64,000 nucleotides of DNA from Rs1 sp029027825 (GTDB taxonomy: Bacteria > Pseudomonadota > Gammaproteobacteria > Pseudomonadales > Balneatricaceae), in contig CP093399.1 in NCBI GenBank assembly GCA_029027825.1, positions 3,224,001 through 3,288,000 on the forward strand. The letters run 5' to 3'. Positions 36,180 through 44,842 of this stretch are shown here, in pieces. A model generated the notes under the pieces. The model did no database searches and was not told the DNA's origin. It worked only from the letters and a program-made list of their open reading frames with translations. A program made the position numbers and the translations under genes. The first letter of the stretch is position 1; every line of letters begins with the position of its first letter.

Positions 36180-37870
36180 CATCCGCCAAAGTATATGATT
36201 ACGTAATTGTTGGCGCAGGTTCTGCAGGGTGCGTGCTAGCGGATCGGCTCAGTGCTGATGGCCAGTATTCAGTGCTATTGCTCGAGGCGGGGGGCACCGA
36301 TAAAAGCATCTTTATTCAAATGCCAACCGCGCTTTCCTATCCAATGAACAGTGCTCGCTACGCCTGGCAATTTGAATCGCAAGCGGAGCCTGGTCTCGAT
36401 GGCCGAATACTGCACTGCCCAAGGGGTAAAGTACTAGGCGGTAGCTCTTCTATTAACGGCATGGTGTATGTTCGCGGCCACGCAAAAGATTTTGACCAGT
36501 GGCAGCAACAAGGGGCGCACGATTGGGGATACAAAAACTGCCTCCCTTATTTCAAGCGCGCTGAAAGCTGGATGGCGGGAGCAAGTTCATATCGCGGTGG
36601 CGATGGCCCTCTGACCACCTGTGACGGCAATCAAATGAGCACCAGCCCACTCTACCAAGCTTTTATAGATGCGGGAGTAGAAGCCGGTTATCCACAAACT
36701 GCCGACTATAATGGATACCAGCAAGAGGGCTTTGGCCCGATGCATATGACGGTGAAAAATGGGGTTCGCGCCTCCACTTCTAATGCCTATTTACGACGTA
36801 CTATGAAGCGCAGTAACTTCAGTCTAATTAGCGGTGTCGTGTGTCGCAAAATTTTGCTAGAGGGCAAAACCGCCCAGGGGGTTGAATTTCAAAAGGGCGC
36901 GACTATTCAACAAGTGCGCGCCAGCAGAGAAGTTATCTGCTGTGCCGGTTCAGTAGGGTCGGTGCAACTATTACAACTTTCAGGTATTGGTCCAGCCAAG
37001 GTTTTAGAACAAGCGGGGGTCGAACTAGTTCAAGACCTACCTGGGGTTGGAGAAAACCTGCAAGATCACTTAGAAGTATATTTTCAGTACCATTGCAGCC
37101 AGCCGATCACTTTGAATGGCAAGTTGGATATATTCAGCAAGGGGATGATTGGCGCCCGTTGGCTGTTCTTCAAAACTGGCTTAGGAGCAACCAATCACTT
37201 TGAATCCTGTGGATTTATTCGCTCTAAAGCAGGCGTAGAGTGGCCGGATATCCAATACCATTTTTTACCGGCAGCGATGCGTTATGACGGTGGCAAAGCC
37301 ATTGATGGGCATGGTTTTCAAGTACATGTTGGCCCTAACAAACCCACCAGTAGAGGCCGAATCTGGATAGTAGACAATGATCCGCTGGTTAAACCTAATA
37401 TTCTGTTTAACTACATCAGTACCGAACAAGACCGACAAGACTGGCGCAGCTGCATTCGCCTGACCCGTGAAATTCTAGAACAACCCGCTTTAGATGAATT
37501 TCGCGGCGCAGTGATTCAGCCCAGTGCCAGTGTACAGAGCGATGCTGAAATCGACACTTGGGTTAAAGAGAATGTTGAAAGTGCCTATCACCCTTCCTGT
37601 ACTTGTAAAATGGGTGCTGACGATGATCCACTAGCGGTTCTCAATAACCAGTGCCAAGTCAGGGGCATCAAACAGCTGAGAGTCGTTGACTCCTCCGTAT
37701 TTCCGACTATTACTAACGGCAACTTAAACGCGCCGACTATCATGGTGGCAGAGAAAGTAGCCGATATGATTTTAGGCCGCAAGGCGTTAGCACCGAGCGA
37801 TGCTCCGGTCTGGACAGATAGCAACTGGAAGCTAAAACAACGTTTAAATCAACCGAAAAGAAAAATTTAA
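36167..37870 (+). CDS. betA: Choline dehydrogenase
   Basis: Membrane-associated flavoprotein oxidising choline to betaine aldehyde. The 567-residue protein begins with the GMC FAD motif YDYVIVGAGSAGCVLADRLS, has RGKVLGGSSSINGMVYVRGH, and the catalytic His/Asn region ESAYHPSCTCKMG with DSSVFPTITNGNLNAPTIM near the C-terminus. Start is GTG at 36167, overlapping betB by 13 bases. Size is right for BetA. Last gene of betIBA. Confidence 0.97.
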   Translation: MPVLTSAKVYDYVIVGAGSAGCVLADRLSADGQYSVLLLEAGGTDKSIFIQMPTALSYPMNSARYAWQFESQAEPGLDGRILHCPRGKVLGGSSSINGMVYVRGHAKDFDQWQQQGAHDWGYKNCLPYFKRAESWMAGASSYRGGDGPLTTCDGNQMSTSPLYQAFIDAGVEAGYPQTADYNGYQQEGFGPMHMTVKNGVRASTSNAYLRRTMKRSNFSLISGVVCRKILLEGKTAQGVEFQKGATIQQVRASREVICCAGSVGSVQLLQLSGIGPAKVLEQAGVELVQDLPGVGENLQDHLEVYFQYHCSQPITLNGKLDIFSKGMIGARWLFFKTGLGATNHFESCGFIRSKAGVEWPDIQYHFLPAAMRYDGGKAIDGHGFQVHVGPNKPTSRGRIWIVDNDPLVKPNILFNYISTEQDRQDWRSCIRLTREILEQPALDEFRGAVIQPSASVQSDAEIDTWVKENVESAYHPSCTCKMGADDDPLAVLNNQCQVRGIKQLRVVDSSVFPTITNGNLNAPTIMVAEKVADMILGRKALAPSDAPVWTDSNWKLKQRLNQPKRKI

Positions 37871-37878
37871 TGGCTTAA

Positions 37879-37915
37879 TATCTCAGTATAAAATCACCCA
37901 TTTTATGCTGAGATA
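37879..37915 (+). terminator. Hairpin after betA
   Basis: TATCTCAGTATAAAAT and ATTTTATGCTGAGATA pair with one mismatch around a 5-base loop, 8 bases after the betA stop. It lacks a T run; it may terminate the bet operon or be a transcript-stabilising hairpin. Confidence 0.65.
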
Positions 37916-38088
37916 CGCATCTTGAGCCGATGCTTAACACCGTACGACCGAACATAGAAGGGATGCTCAGATCTCTGAATAATATTTTTGTGTAAAACCA
38001 AGCAAAACATCGAGCAATTTTTTGCAAGACTAGCGGCAGCTAATTGTCCGTTCTGTTAGATAATAACTCATAAAAAAAGGAAACATTC

Positions 38089-39045
38089 ATGACGACCAAA
38101 AAAACCACATCCATGCATAAAAAAGTAGTGCAAGCGGCAGTATTTTCTCTGAGCTTATTCACCATCAGTGCGGTTGCCGGCTCGTGTGACAAAGTGAGAT
38201 TCTCAGACGTAGGCTGGACTGATATCACGGCGACGACGGCGGTCGCAACACAAATAGTCACAGCGCTTGGCTACCAAACATCTACTCAATTATTGTCAGT
38301 CCCGGTCACATACACTTCCCTTGCCAATGGAGATATCGATATATTCTTAGGCAACTGGATGCCTACCATGGAAGCTGATATTGCCAAATACCGAGCAGCG
38401 GGTACTGTAGAAACGGTACGCGCTAATTTAGAGGGCGCTAAATACACTTTGGCAGTGCCTAAATATGTCTACGATGGTGGGGTTAAAACCTTTGCTGATC
38501 TCGCTAAGTACAAAGATAAGTTTAAGGGGAAAATCTATGGTATTGAGCCTGGCAACGATGGTAACCGTCTTATCCAAGACATGATTGACAAAAATGCTTT
38601 TGACCTTAAAGGCTTTAAACTAGTTGAATCATCTGAGGCGGGGATGATCTCTCAAGTCAGCCGCTCAGCCAAACGCGAACAGTGGATAGCCTTCTTAGGC
38701 TGGGCTCCGCATCCGATGAACTCCAACATCAAGATGGAATATTTAGCCGGTGGCGACGACTATTTCGGTCCAAATTACGGCGGTGCCAGTGTTTATACCA
38801 ACGTGCGTAAAGGCTATCAAACTGAGTGTAGCAACATCGGTAAATTGGTTACAAACTTGGTATTTAGCTTAGCCATGGAAAATGAAATTATGGGTGCTAT
38901 TTTAGATGACGGCAAAAAACCTGCAGTGGCCGCTAAAACATGGTTGCAAGCTAACCCCGGCGTTTTAGATGCCTGGTTAAAAGGCGTGACTACCAAAGAC
39001 GGCGGTGATGGACTGCAAGCGGTGCAAGCTAGTTTAGCCATGTAA
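38089..39045 (+). CDS. choX: Choline/betaine ABC transporter substrate-binding protein
   Basis: Periplasmic binding protein of a choline uptake system. The 318-residue protein has an N-terminal signal (about residues 1-31, hydrophobic VVQAAVFSLSLFTISAVAG) and then SCDKVRFSDVGWTDITATTA, NGDIDIFLGNWMPTMEADIA and ANLEGAKYTLAVPKYVYDGG, which match ChoX of rhizobia/pseudomonads closely. First gene of choX-choW-choV; a family A MITE overlaps its stop codon at 39045. Glycine betaine or carnitine could also bind, but the setting next to betIBA favours choline. Confidence 0.93.
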   Translation: MTTKKTTSMHKKVVQAAVFSLSLFTISAVAGSCDKVRFSDVGWTDITATTAVATQIVTALGYQTSTQLLSVPVTYTSLANGDIDIFLGNWMPTMEADIAKYRAAGTVETVRANLEGAKYTLAVPKYVYDGGVKTFADLAKYKDKFKGKIYGIEPGNDGNRLIQDMIDKNAFDLKGFKLVESSEAGMISQVSRSAKREQWIAFLGWAPHPMNSNIKMEYLAGGDDYFGPNYGGASVYTNVRKGYQTECSNIGKLVTNLVFSLAMENEIMGAILDDGKKPAVAAKTWLQANPGVLDAWLKGVTTKDGGDGLQAVQASLAM

Positions 39046-39115
39046 TTTGAATTAGTGACTTCACTGCACCACATAGCGCAAGCTCTGCATTCACTTTGAA
39101 ATTACGGATTCAGAT
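39045..39115. mobile_element. MITE-like element, family A (copy 2, short)
   Basis: A 71-base palindromic copy: left ATTTGAATTAGTGACTTCACTGC, right end GAAATTACGGATTCAGAT. It shares CCACATAGCGCAAGCTCT with copy 1. Its first base is the last base of the choX stop codon. The flanking bases GTA/TTA do not match fully. It separates choX from choW and could form a stem in the transcript. Confidence 0.65.
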
Positions 39116-39258
39116 TTAAGCAATAGTAGTAGATAAGCTACTATTGCTTTTCCCCGCTAAATACCGATGCGTACATCAGCTAACTACAACAGCGAGCGAC
39201 GACAATAAAGCTCTGCTTTTATCTGGCACAGTAGTACGCAGTCATTTCATCTCAAATA

Positions 39259-40116
39259 ATGGACACTAGTATGGACTGGATTATTGAGCACAAAATCCCT
39301 ATTGGCAGCTGGATGGAAAGTTTGGTCGATTGGCTGACAGATAACGCCGACTTTATCTTCGATGCTATTTCAGTCTCTCTGGAATGGCTAATCCTCAACA
39401 TTGTAGGCCTATTTGTTTGGTTTCCTCCTTTCGTACCTATGCTGGCAACCGCTGCCCTCGCATGGTTTTTGCATAGAAGTATCAGCTTAGTTATTTTTGT
39501 AGTGGTCGCACTGCTACTGATCCTAAATTTAGGCTATTGGCAGGAAATGTTAGAAACTTTTGTGTTGGTATTAACAGCCACCACCATTTCTATCGCCTTT
39601 GGCGTACCTATCGGTATCGCCGCTGCTCACAAGCCATGGCTGTATACCATATTGCGTCCGATCTTGGATTTAATGCAAACCATTCCAACCTTCGTCTATT
39701 TAATCCCAACCTTAGTACTCTTTGGTTTGGGGGTAGTTCCAGGATTAATATCAACCATTATTTTTGCCATAGCAGCACCGATCCGACTCACCTATCTAGG
39801 TATTAGTCGGGTACCTGCTGACTTAATCGAAGCGGGTCGTGCTTTTGGTGCCACCCCGTTTAAACTGCTCTACAAAGTAGAACTGCCCGCCGCAATGCCC
39901 AGCATAATGGCAGGTATTACCCAGTGTATTATGCTGTCTCTCTCGATGGTGGTGATTGCCGCTTTAGTCGGTGCTGACGGCTTAGGTAAGCCAGTAGTAC
40001 GCGCACTCAACACGGTTAATATTTCTCAAGGTTTTGAAGCGGGCCTAGCTATTGTTTTAGTGGCCATTATTTTAGACCGGATCTTTAAAGCCCCTAATGC
40101 AAAAGAGGAAGGTTGA
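39259..40116 (+). CDS. choW: Choline/betaine ABC transporter permease
   Basis: Inner-membrane component of a ProW/ChoW-type uptake system. The 285-residue protein has several hydrophobic segments and the permease signature EAGRAFGATPFKLLYKVELPAAMPSIMAGI (EAA loop that contacts the ATPase). It also contains LGVVPGLISTIIFAIAAPIRL. Starts MDTSMDWIIEHK; the second Met, four codons on, is an alternative start. It is 213 bases after choX with a MITE between, and choV begins 2 bases after its stop. Confidence 0.95.
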   Translation: MDTSMDWIIEHKIPIGSWMESLVDWLTDNADFIFDAISVSLEWLILNIVGLFVWFPPFVPMLATAALAWFLHRSISLVIFVVVALLLILNLGYWQEMLETFVLVLTATTISIAFGVPIGIAAAHKPWLYTILRPILDLMQTIPTFVYLIPTLVLFGLGVVPGLISTIIFAIAAPIRLTYLGISRVPADLIEAGRAFGATPFKLLYKVELPAAMPSIMAGITQCIMLSLSMVVIAALVGADGLGKPVVRALNTVNISQGFEAGLAIVLVAIILDRIFKAPNAKEEG

Positions 40117-40118
40117 AC

Positions 40119-41333
40119 ATGGCAGCTATTAGTATTCAACATGTTGATGTGGTATTTGGCAGCAATACCAAGCAGTCACTGGCGCTGCTAGATGCAGGCA
40201 AAAGCCGACAAGAAATCATCGACACTACCGGTGATACTGTCGGAGTACACGATGCGACTATCGACATTCAAGAAGGCGAAATATGCGTCTTAATGGGCTT
40301 GTCTGGCTCCGGGAAATCCAGTCTTTTAAGGGCCATTAATGGTTTAAATAAAACCAGTAGAGGTAAATTATTAGTTAAAGATGGTGAGCAGATGGTAGAT
40401 GTAGCCAACTGCGACAGTAAAACCTTATTGCACATGCGCAGTCATCGGGTTTCTATGGTCTTTCAGAATTTTGCGCTGATGCCCTGGCTAACGGTATTAG
40501 ACAATGTGGCCTTCGGCTTAGATATGCAGGGGATGAATAAGCAAGATCGCTACCAAAAAGCGATGCAACAATTAGAAATGGTTAGCTTAGATAAATGGGC
40601 CAATAAACTGCCCAGCCAACTCTCTGGCGGAATGCAACAGCGAGTGGGGCTAGCCCGAGCATTTACCATGGACACTGATATTTTATTGATGGATGAGCCA
40701 TTTTCTGCACTGGACCCACTGATTCGCAATCAGCTGCAAGACGAGCTTATCGAACTGCAACAAAACTTACAGAAAACCATTGTTTTTGTCAGCCACGACT
40801 TAGATGAAGCGCTCAAAATAGGTAGTAAAATTGGCATTATGGAGTCGGCTAAAATTATTCAGTATGATATTCCCGAAAATATTGTACTAAAACCTGCCAA
40901 TGCCTATGTGCAAGATTTCGTTGCCCATACCAACCCGTTAAACGTGCTCAAAGGACACTCTTTAATGACGCCCCTTGCCAATCTACCAGCAGACAACAAA
41001 ACCCAACCCAGCGCACTCTGCATTGATACCGCACAGCAAATATATGTATCACTCGACCAGCACCAGCAAGTGCAGCAAGTAACACTCAATTGCCAGCCGA
41101 TAGAGATACAAACTTGTCACCACCAGCAAGATATTAGTCAGTTATCAACACAGCGCATTACGCTAGCGCCTGTGGATATCGGGATGCGCCGCGCCATTGA
41201 AATCAAGTATCACACTGGCCTGCCTATCTTACTGACTGGCGAGAAGCAATTGATCGGGGTACTCAACGACGATAGTTTTTATCATGCGCTATTGGGAAAA
41301 CATTTCAAAACCGACTTTGCAGCAACCATTTAA
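40119..41333 (+). CDS. choV: Choline/betaine ABC transporter ATP-binding protein
   Basis: ATPase of the choline transporter. The 404-residue protein has Walker A GLSGSGKSSLLRAI, signature LSGGMQQRVGLARAF, and Walker B DILLMDEPFSALD, with a C-terminal CBS-like regulatory stretch (residues about 275-400, ending in ITLAPVDIGMRRAIEIK and LPILLTGEKQLIGVLNDDS). Start ATG at 40119 has an AGGAAGG site; an in-frame TTG 6 bases earlier is less likely. Last gene of choXWV. Confidence 0.95.
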   Translation: MAAISIQHVDVVFGSNTKQSLALLDAGKSRQEIIDTTGDTVGVHDATIDIQEGEICVLMGLSGSGKSSLLRAINGLNKTSRGKLLVKDGEQMVDVANCDSKTLLHMRSHRVSMVFQNFALMPWLTVLDNVAFGLDMQGMNKQDRYQKAMQQLEMVSLDKWANKLPSQLSGGMQQRVGLARAFTMDTDILLMDEPFSALDPLIRNQLQDELIELQQNLQKTIVFVSHDLDEALKIGSKIGIMESAKIIQYDIPENIVLKPANAYVQDFVAHTNPLNVLKGHSLMTPLANLPADNKTQPSALCIDTAQQIYVSLDQHQQVQQVTLNCQPIEIQTCHHQQDISQLSTQRITLAPVDIGMRRAIEIKYHTGLPILLTGEKQLIGVLNDDSFYHALLGKHFKTDFAATI

Positions 41334-41534
41334 AGAAACATACAGGCGCGTGAGAGCCAATTAACCAGCAGCAGAGATCTTTATTTCAATTAGTCTGGCG
41401 TATTTTAAAATTATTGGCGGGGCATTTATTGCTGGGTGCAACCGTCAGTTAACCTTGCACAGCTAGGTAGCAAGATTATGTCGGCTAATACTTTTCTATA
41501 ATCAATCTCGACTTAGGACTTCTATTTATCCTGC

Positions 41535-42266
41535 CTATTTTCGCAATTTCTGAAATTGTTCCAATTCCCAGGGCCGCATAGCGAGCATTAAGCCGATCCG
41601 CTTGCGCTGACTGACCGGTAACTTAGCGTCATTACTATTCAAGCTAGCCGCTTCCCTAGTCAATTCCTCGAGCCTTCTGCGCAAGGTTTCAATCGATGTG
41701 ACCGAATAAGTGCCAGGCATATAAAACCTAAAGCTTTCCGCCTCTTTAAACCCACCAGCCATAAAGTCCTTAATCACATAATGGGTGATATATCGCTCCA
41801 GCGGCCCATGGGGAATCCACTTAAAATCTTGTGCTATTAATAAGCGATATTGGTTACCGGGAAGTAGCTCAATCATCTTCAGTTTATCCAGGCGAGCTAA
41901 GAGCTGAATACACTGATGCTCTGAAATCTGGTAGTGTTCAATAATTTCATCGATTGTCCAAGCATCTCTGACGCATACCGCGACCAATAGTAACTTAACA
42001 TCCTTGACTAACTGCTGCTCCTGCTCTTTGCTCAAGGTAGTTACTCGCTCTTTTTTCCTCTCCAATAAGAGAAAAAGCTCGCTGAAGCTAATATTTAATA
42101 TGCCGCAGATTTCCTCTAACCGCTGTAGGCTGAACGCCTGCTTGGCGAACATTCTTTTAACATTTGCCTCACTCATATCCAGAGACTCAGCAAGAGCTGC
42201 GTAAGTTATGCGCTGCTGCTTCAGCAGACCTTTAATCACTTGGGTAATTTGTTCAACTTGATTCAT
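41535..42266 (-). CDS. XRE-family helix-turn-helix regulator
   Basis: A 243-residue regulator. Residues about 20-70 form a Cro/C1-like helix-turn-helix (RITYAALAESLDMSEANVKRMF) followed by a long C-terminal region with no domain I recognise (residues 75-243). The ATG at 42266 (MNQVEQITQV) is used because AAGGGAC precedes it; an upstream ATG adds 19 residues. It is convergent with choV and divergent from the small secreted protein; target genes unknown. Confidence 0.8.
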   Translation of the reverse strand: MNQVEQITQVIKGLLKQQRITYAALAESLDMSEANVKRMFAKQAFSLQRLEEICGILNISFSELFLLLERKKERVTTLSKEQEQQLVKDVKLLLVAVCVRDAWTIDEIIEHYQISEHQCIQLLARLDKLKMIELLPGNQYRLLIAQDFKWIPHGPLERYITHYVIKDFMAGGFKEAESFRFYMPGTYSVTSIETLRRRLEELTREAASLNSNDAKLPVSQRKRIGLMLAMRPWELEQFQKLRK

Positions 42267-42544
42267 CGTATTATTTGTCCCTTTATATAGAAAATTCAGC
42301 CAACAAATTAAAAATATCAACACTGCTATTAGAGAAAGTGCATCATAGCAGACAACAATTTCACTGTAGCGCTAATAGAAATAGACTCCATTACTAGTAG
42401 CAAAAACGGAACAATCCAGACAAAGTATCATTTAGCACTACTCAAAGTACAGATAGACGCTACAAACAACACTATTATAGCCATTTAGTTTAATAAAGAT
42501 AATACTTCACTGGCATTCACATCATTCAACAAGAGATTTAAACC

Positions 42545-42865
42545 ATGAAAAACTTACTTATCAAAACTATCGCAATATCTTTACTAGCCACTCTTTCCAG
42601 CTTCACTATGGCCGATTCTGCAGCTTCGACCCATGCCAGTAAAGCCAGCAAGCACTCAGCACTAGCGGGCGGTCACTCGGTAGTCGGATCTGTAGGAGCA
42701 GCAGCCAGCGTGGTCGCTATTCCACTGATTGTGATCGGTTCTGCCGGTGTGGTTAGTGCGGCAGCTGGGGCAGAACTTTTAGACTCAAATGCTGCCTTTG
42801 CCCCTCTGGAAATTTCTGATGAAATAATTCTGCAAGACCCTTCACCCGCCGCTGCGATGCAATAA
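42545..42865 (+). CDS. Small secreted alanine-rich protein
   Basis: A 106-residue protein. Residues 1-23 (MKNLLIKTIAISLLATLSSFTMA) look like a signal peptide. The mature part has HASKASKHSALAGGHSVVG then a hydrophobic segment (about residues 50-75, AAASVVAIPLIVIGSAGVVSAA), so it could also be membrane-bound. I recognise no domain, though similar short proteins are found as neighbours of DUF2145 genes. The DUF2145 gene starts 50 bases after its stop, so both likely form one operon. Confidence 0.75.
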   Translation: MKNLLIKTIAISLLATLSSFTMADSAASTHASKASKHSALAGGHSVVGSVGAAASVVAIPLIVIGSAGVVSAAAGAELLDSNAAFAPLEISDEIILQDPSPAAAMQ

Positions 42866-42915
42866 GCAAAGCCTACTACTGTCTTCGACAATTGATCATA
42901 AAGAAGGAACTACTC

Positions 42916-43710
42916 ATGAAAAATTTATTTATTAGCTTATTGCTACTTATCAGTGTACCGAGTTTCGCAGGCAGCCAAAGCAACGGCAAAGCCCAGTTTT
43001 CTGCCGAGAACATTGCTAATTTTGCCAAACAAGTCGAACATTACGCTGCTCGTCAAGGAGCTAGAGCATTTATCATTAGTCGAGTCGGTAGTGATCCTGA
43101 TAGCTTACCGAGGGGCATCAATTTCACCCATACTGCGATTGCTATCTATTCTCAAATATCATTAAAGAATGGCAAGAAGGCCAAAGGTTATGTGATTCAC
43201 AACTTATACCAACGCAGTAAACAGCCGCACATTAGCGATTTAGTCACTGACTATCCGGTTGACTTTTTCTGGGGCGTACACCAATTAAAGGCGGGAATCA
43301 CTATTCCCACTCCAGCAGTACAACAGAAGTTAATCGAGGCCATCAGTAATGGCTCAAACAAAATGTTACACAATCCAAATTATTCAGTGATCTCAAATCC
43401 GATGAATAACCAGTATCAAAATTGTACCGAACATACTTTACTGGTCTTGAATTCAGCGATTTATAAAACCACTAATTTAACCCGTTTATACGCCAACAAT
43501 AAGGCATACTTTAAACCACAAGTTGTCCGTACTAGCCCTTTCAAATTATTGTTAGGTAATGTCTTTGTCAAAGGCGTGAGTACCGCTGATCATGGGTCTA
43601 AGGTTAAGACTGCTACATTTACCACTATTACCAACTACCTGAATGATTATGGTCTACTATACAAATCAGTTACTTTGAATGCTCAGGGAAAAATCACCAG
43701 CAACATTTAA
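42916..43710 (+). CDS. DUF2145 family secreted protein
   Basis: A 264-residue protein with an N-terminal signal peptide (MKNLFISLLLLISVPSFAGS). It has the DUF2145 pattern: AARQGARAFIISRVGSDPDSLPRGINFTHTAIAIYS and KAKGYVIHNLYQRSKQPHIS. Function is unknown. The start is the ATG at 42916, with a GAAGGA site; a 24-base longer TTG start is possible. Downstream is a hairpin terminator. It pairs with the small secreted protein upstream. Confidence 0.85.
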   Translation: MKNLFISLLLLISVPSFAGSQSNGKAQFSAENIANFAKQVEHYAARQGARAFIISRVGSDPDSLPRGINFTHTAIAIYSQISLKNGKKAKGYVIHNLYQRSKQPHISDLVTDYPVDFFWGVHQLKAGITIPTPAVQQKLIEAISNGSNKMLHNPNYSVISNPMNNQYQNCTEHTLLVLNSAIYKTTNLTRLYANNKAYFKPQVVRTSPFKLLLGNVFVKGVSTADHGSKVKTATFTTITNYLNDYGLLYKSVTLNAQGKITSNI

Positions 43711-43725
43711 CATTGCTAGTCCGCC

Positions 43726-43747
43726 AAGCAGCCATAGCGCTGCTTTT
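43726..43747 (+). terminator. Terminator of the DUF2145 operon
   Basis: AAGCAGC-catagc-GCTGCTTTT: a 7-base stem with a short T run, 16 bases after the DUF2145 stop. Confidence 0.7.
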
Positions 43748-43888
43748 GGGGGTTTATAAATCCCTATTTTCAGTAGCAATAATTCTGAATTTTGTGATTT
43801 TAAGCGGGTACTAAAACCAAACAAGGTGATTTTCAGCCTATATCAAGACTCAGCCCAATCAGTTTTTTTCGTAATAAAGTATACTACG

Positions 43889-44001
43889 GCCTGTATCCGT
43901 GACTTCAAAGGGCATACACAGTGTAAAATGTAGGCTTTTCCACTGCTCCGTAGCAGCTATATATTTTGCTCAGAATCGCATGCAAGTCACTGATTTCAGG
44001 T
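43889..44001. mobile_element. MITE-like element, family A (copy 3)
   Basis: A 113-base copy with left end GCCTGTATCCGTGACTTCAAAG and right end GTCACTGATTTCAGGT. The flanking bases ACG/ACC nearly agree. It ends 28 bases before the mtgA start, so it makes up most of that gene's upstream region (gap 43711-44029). Confidence 0.65.
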
Positions 44002-44029
44002 ACCAGTTTCCAGTCATATTTCAGGTCAA

Positions 44030-44725
44030 ATGCTAACTTTGCAAACCTCTCTTAGATCTCTCTTAAAAAAACTCCGCTACTGGTTCCTAAAGCTAGTACT
44101 GATATTTGTCTCGCTGAGCATTGGTTGGGTGCTGATCTATAAGTTCGTCCCGGTCCCCTACACCCCGCTAATGGCCATTCAATACTTTAAAAACACTCAT
44201 ATCGAGCATACTTGGCAACCTGTATCCAAGATTTCTAAACATTTACAATTAGCGGTAATTAGCGCTGAAGACCAGCACTTTTTTGAGCATTCAGGGTTCG
44301 ATTATGCGGCGATTAAATTTGCATTTATCAACAATTTAAAAGGAAAACGGCTGCGCGGTGGAAGTACTATTTCTCAACAGTGCGCTAAAAATGTATTCTT
44401 GTGGCCGCAGCGTAGCTGGGTACGTAAAGGACTTGAGACTTGGTTCACGCTTTTAATTGAACTACTCTGGTCTAAGGAGCGGATTTTAGAGGTCTACCTG
44501 AATAGCATTGAGATGGGCAAAGGTACATTTGGCGCCAGTGCTGCCGCTAAACATTGGTTCAAAATACCCGCAAGTCAACTTAACCGGCAACAATCAGCGG
44601 CGATTGCCGCGATTCTGCCTAACCCTAATAAGTACTCGGCGCAGCCTGCCACCTATTACATTAGGAGCCGAAAAGCTTGGATTATCAAGCAAATGAAAAA
44701 TCACCAAAGTGATTATTTTAAATAA
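44030..44725 (+). CDS. mtgA: Monofunctional peptidoglycan transglycosylase
   Basis: GT51 enzyme that polymerises lipid II glycan chains at the periplasmic face. The 231-residue protein has one N-terminal membrane segment (about 20-40), then AVISAEDQHFFEHSGFD with the catalytic Glu, RGGSTISQQCAKNVFLWPQRSWVRKGLE, and the second catalytic Glu region LEVYLNSIEMGKGTFGASAAAKHWF. No transpeptidase domain, as in MtgA. It stands alone between a MITE and gbdR. Confidence 0.96.
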   Translation: MLTLQTSLRSLLKKLRYWFLKLVLIFVSLSIGWVLIYKFVPVPYTPLMAIQYFKNTHIEHTWQPVSKISKHLQLAVISAEDQHFFEHSGFDYAAIKFAFINNLKGKRLRGGSTISQQCAKNVFLWPQRSWVRKGLETWFTLLIELLWSKERILEVYLNSIEMGKGTFGASAAAKHWFKIPASQLNRQQSAAIAAILPNPNKYSAQPATYYIRSRKAWIIKQMKNHQSDYFK

Positions 44726-44842
44726 GCGAATCCCAGTTATTTCAATGCCACTCTAGATGATGCAATCTAGCCATGTTATCAGCGCAGTGCTTATTACTTA
44801 CCCCAACAACAAAATAACACTCTCTGACACATTAGCCGAAAA

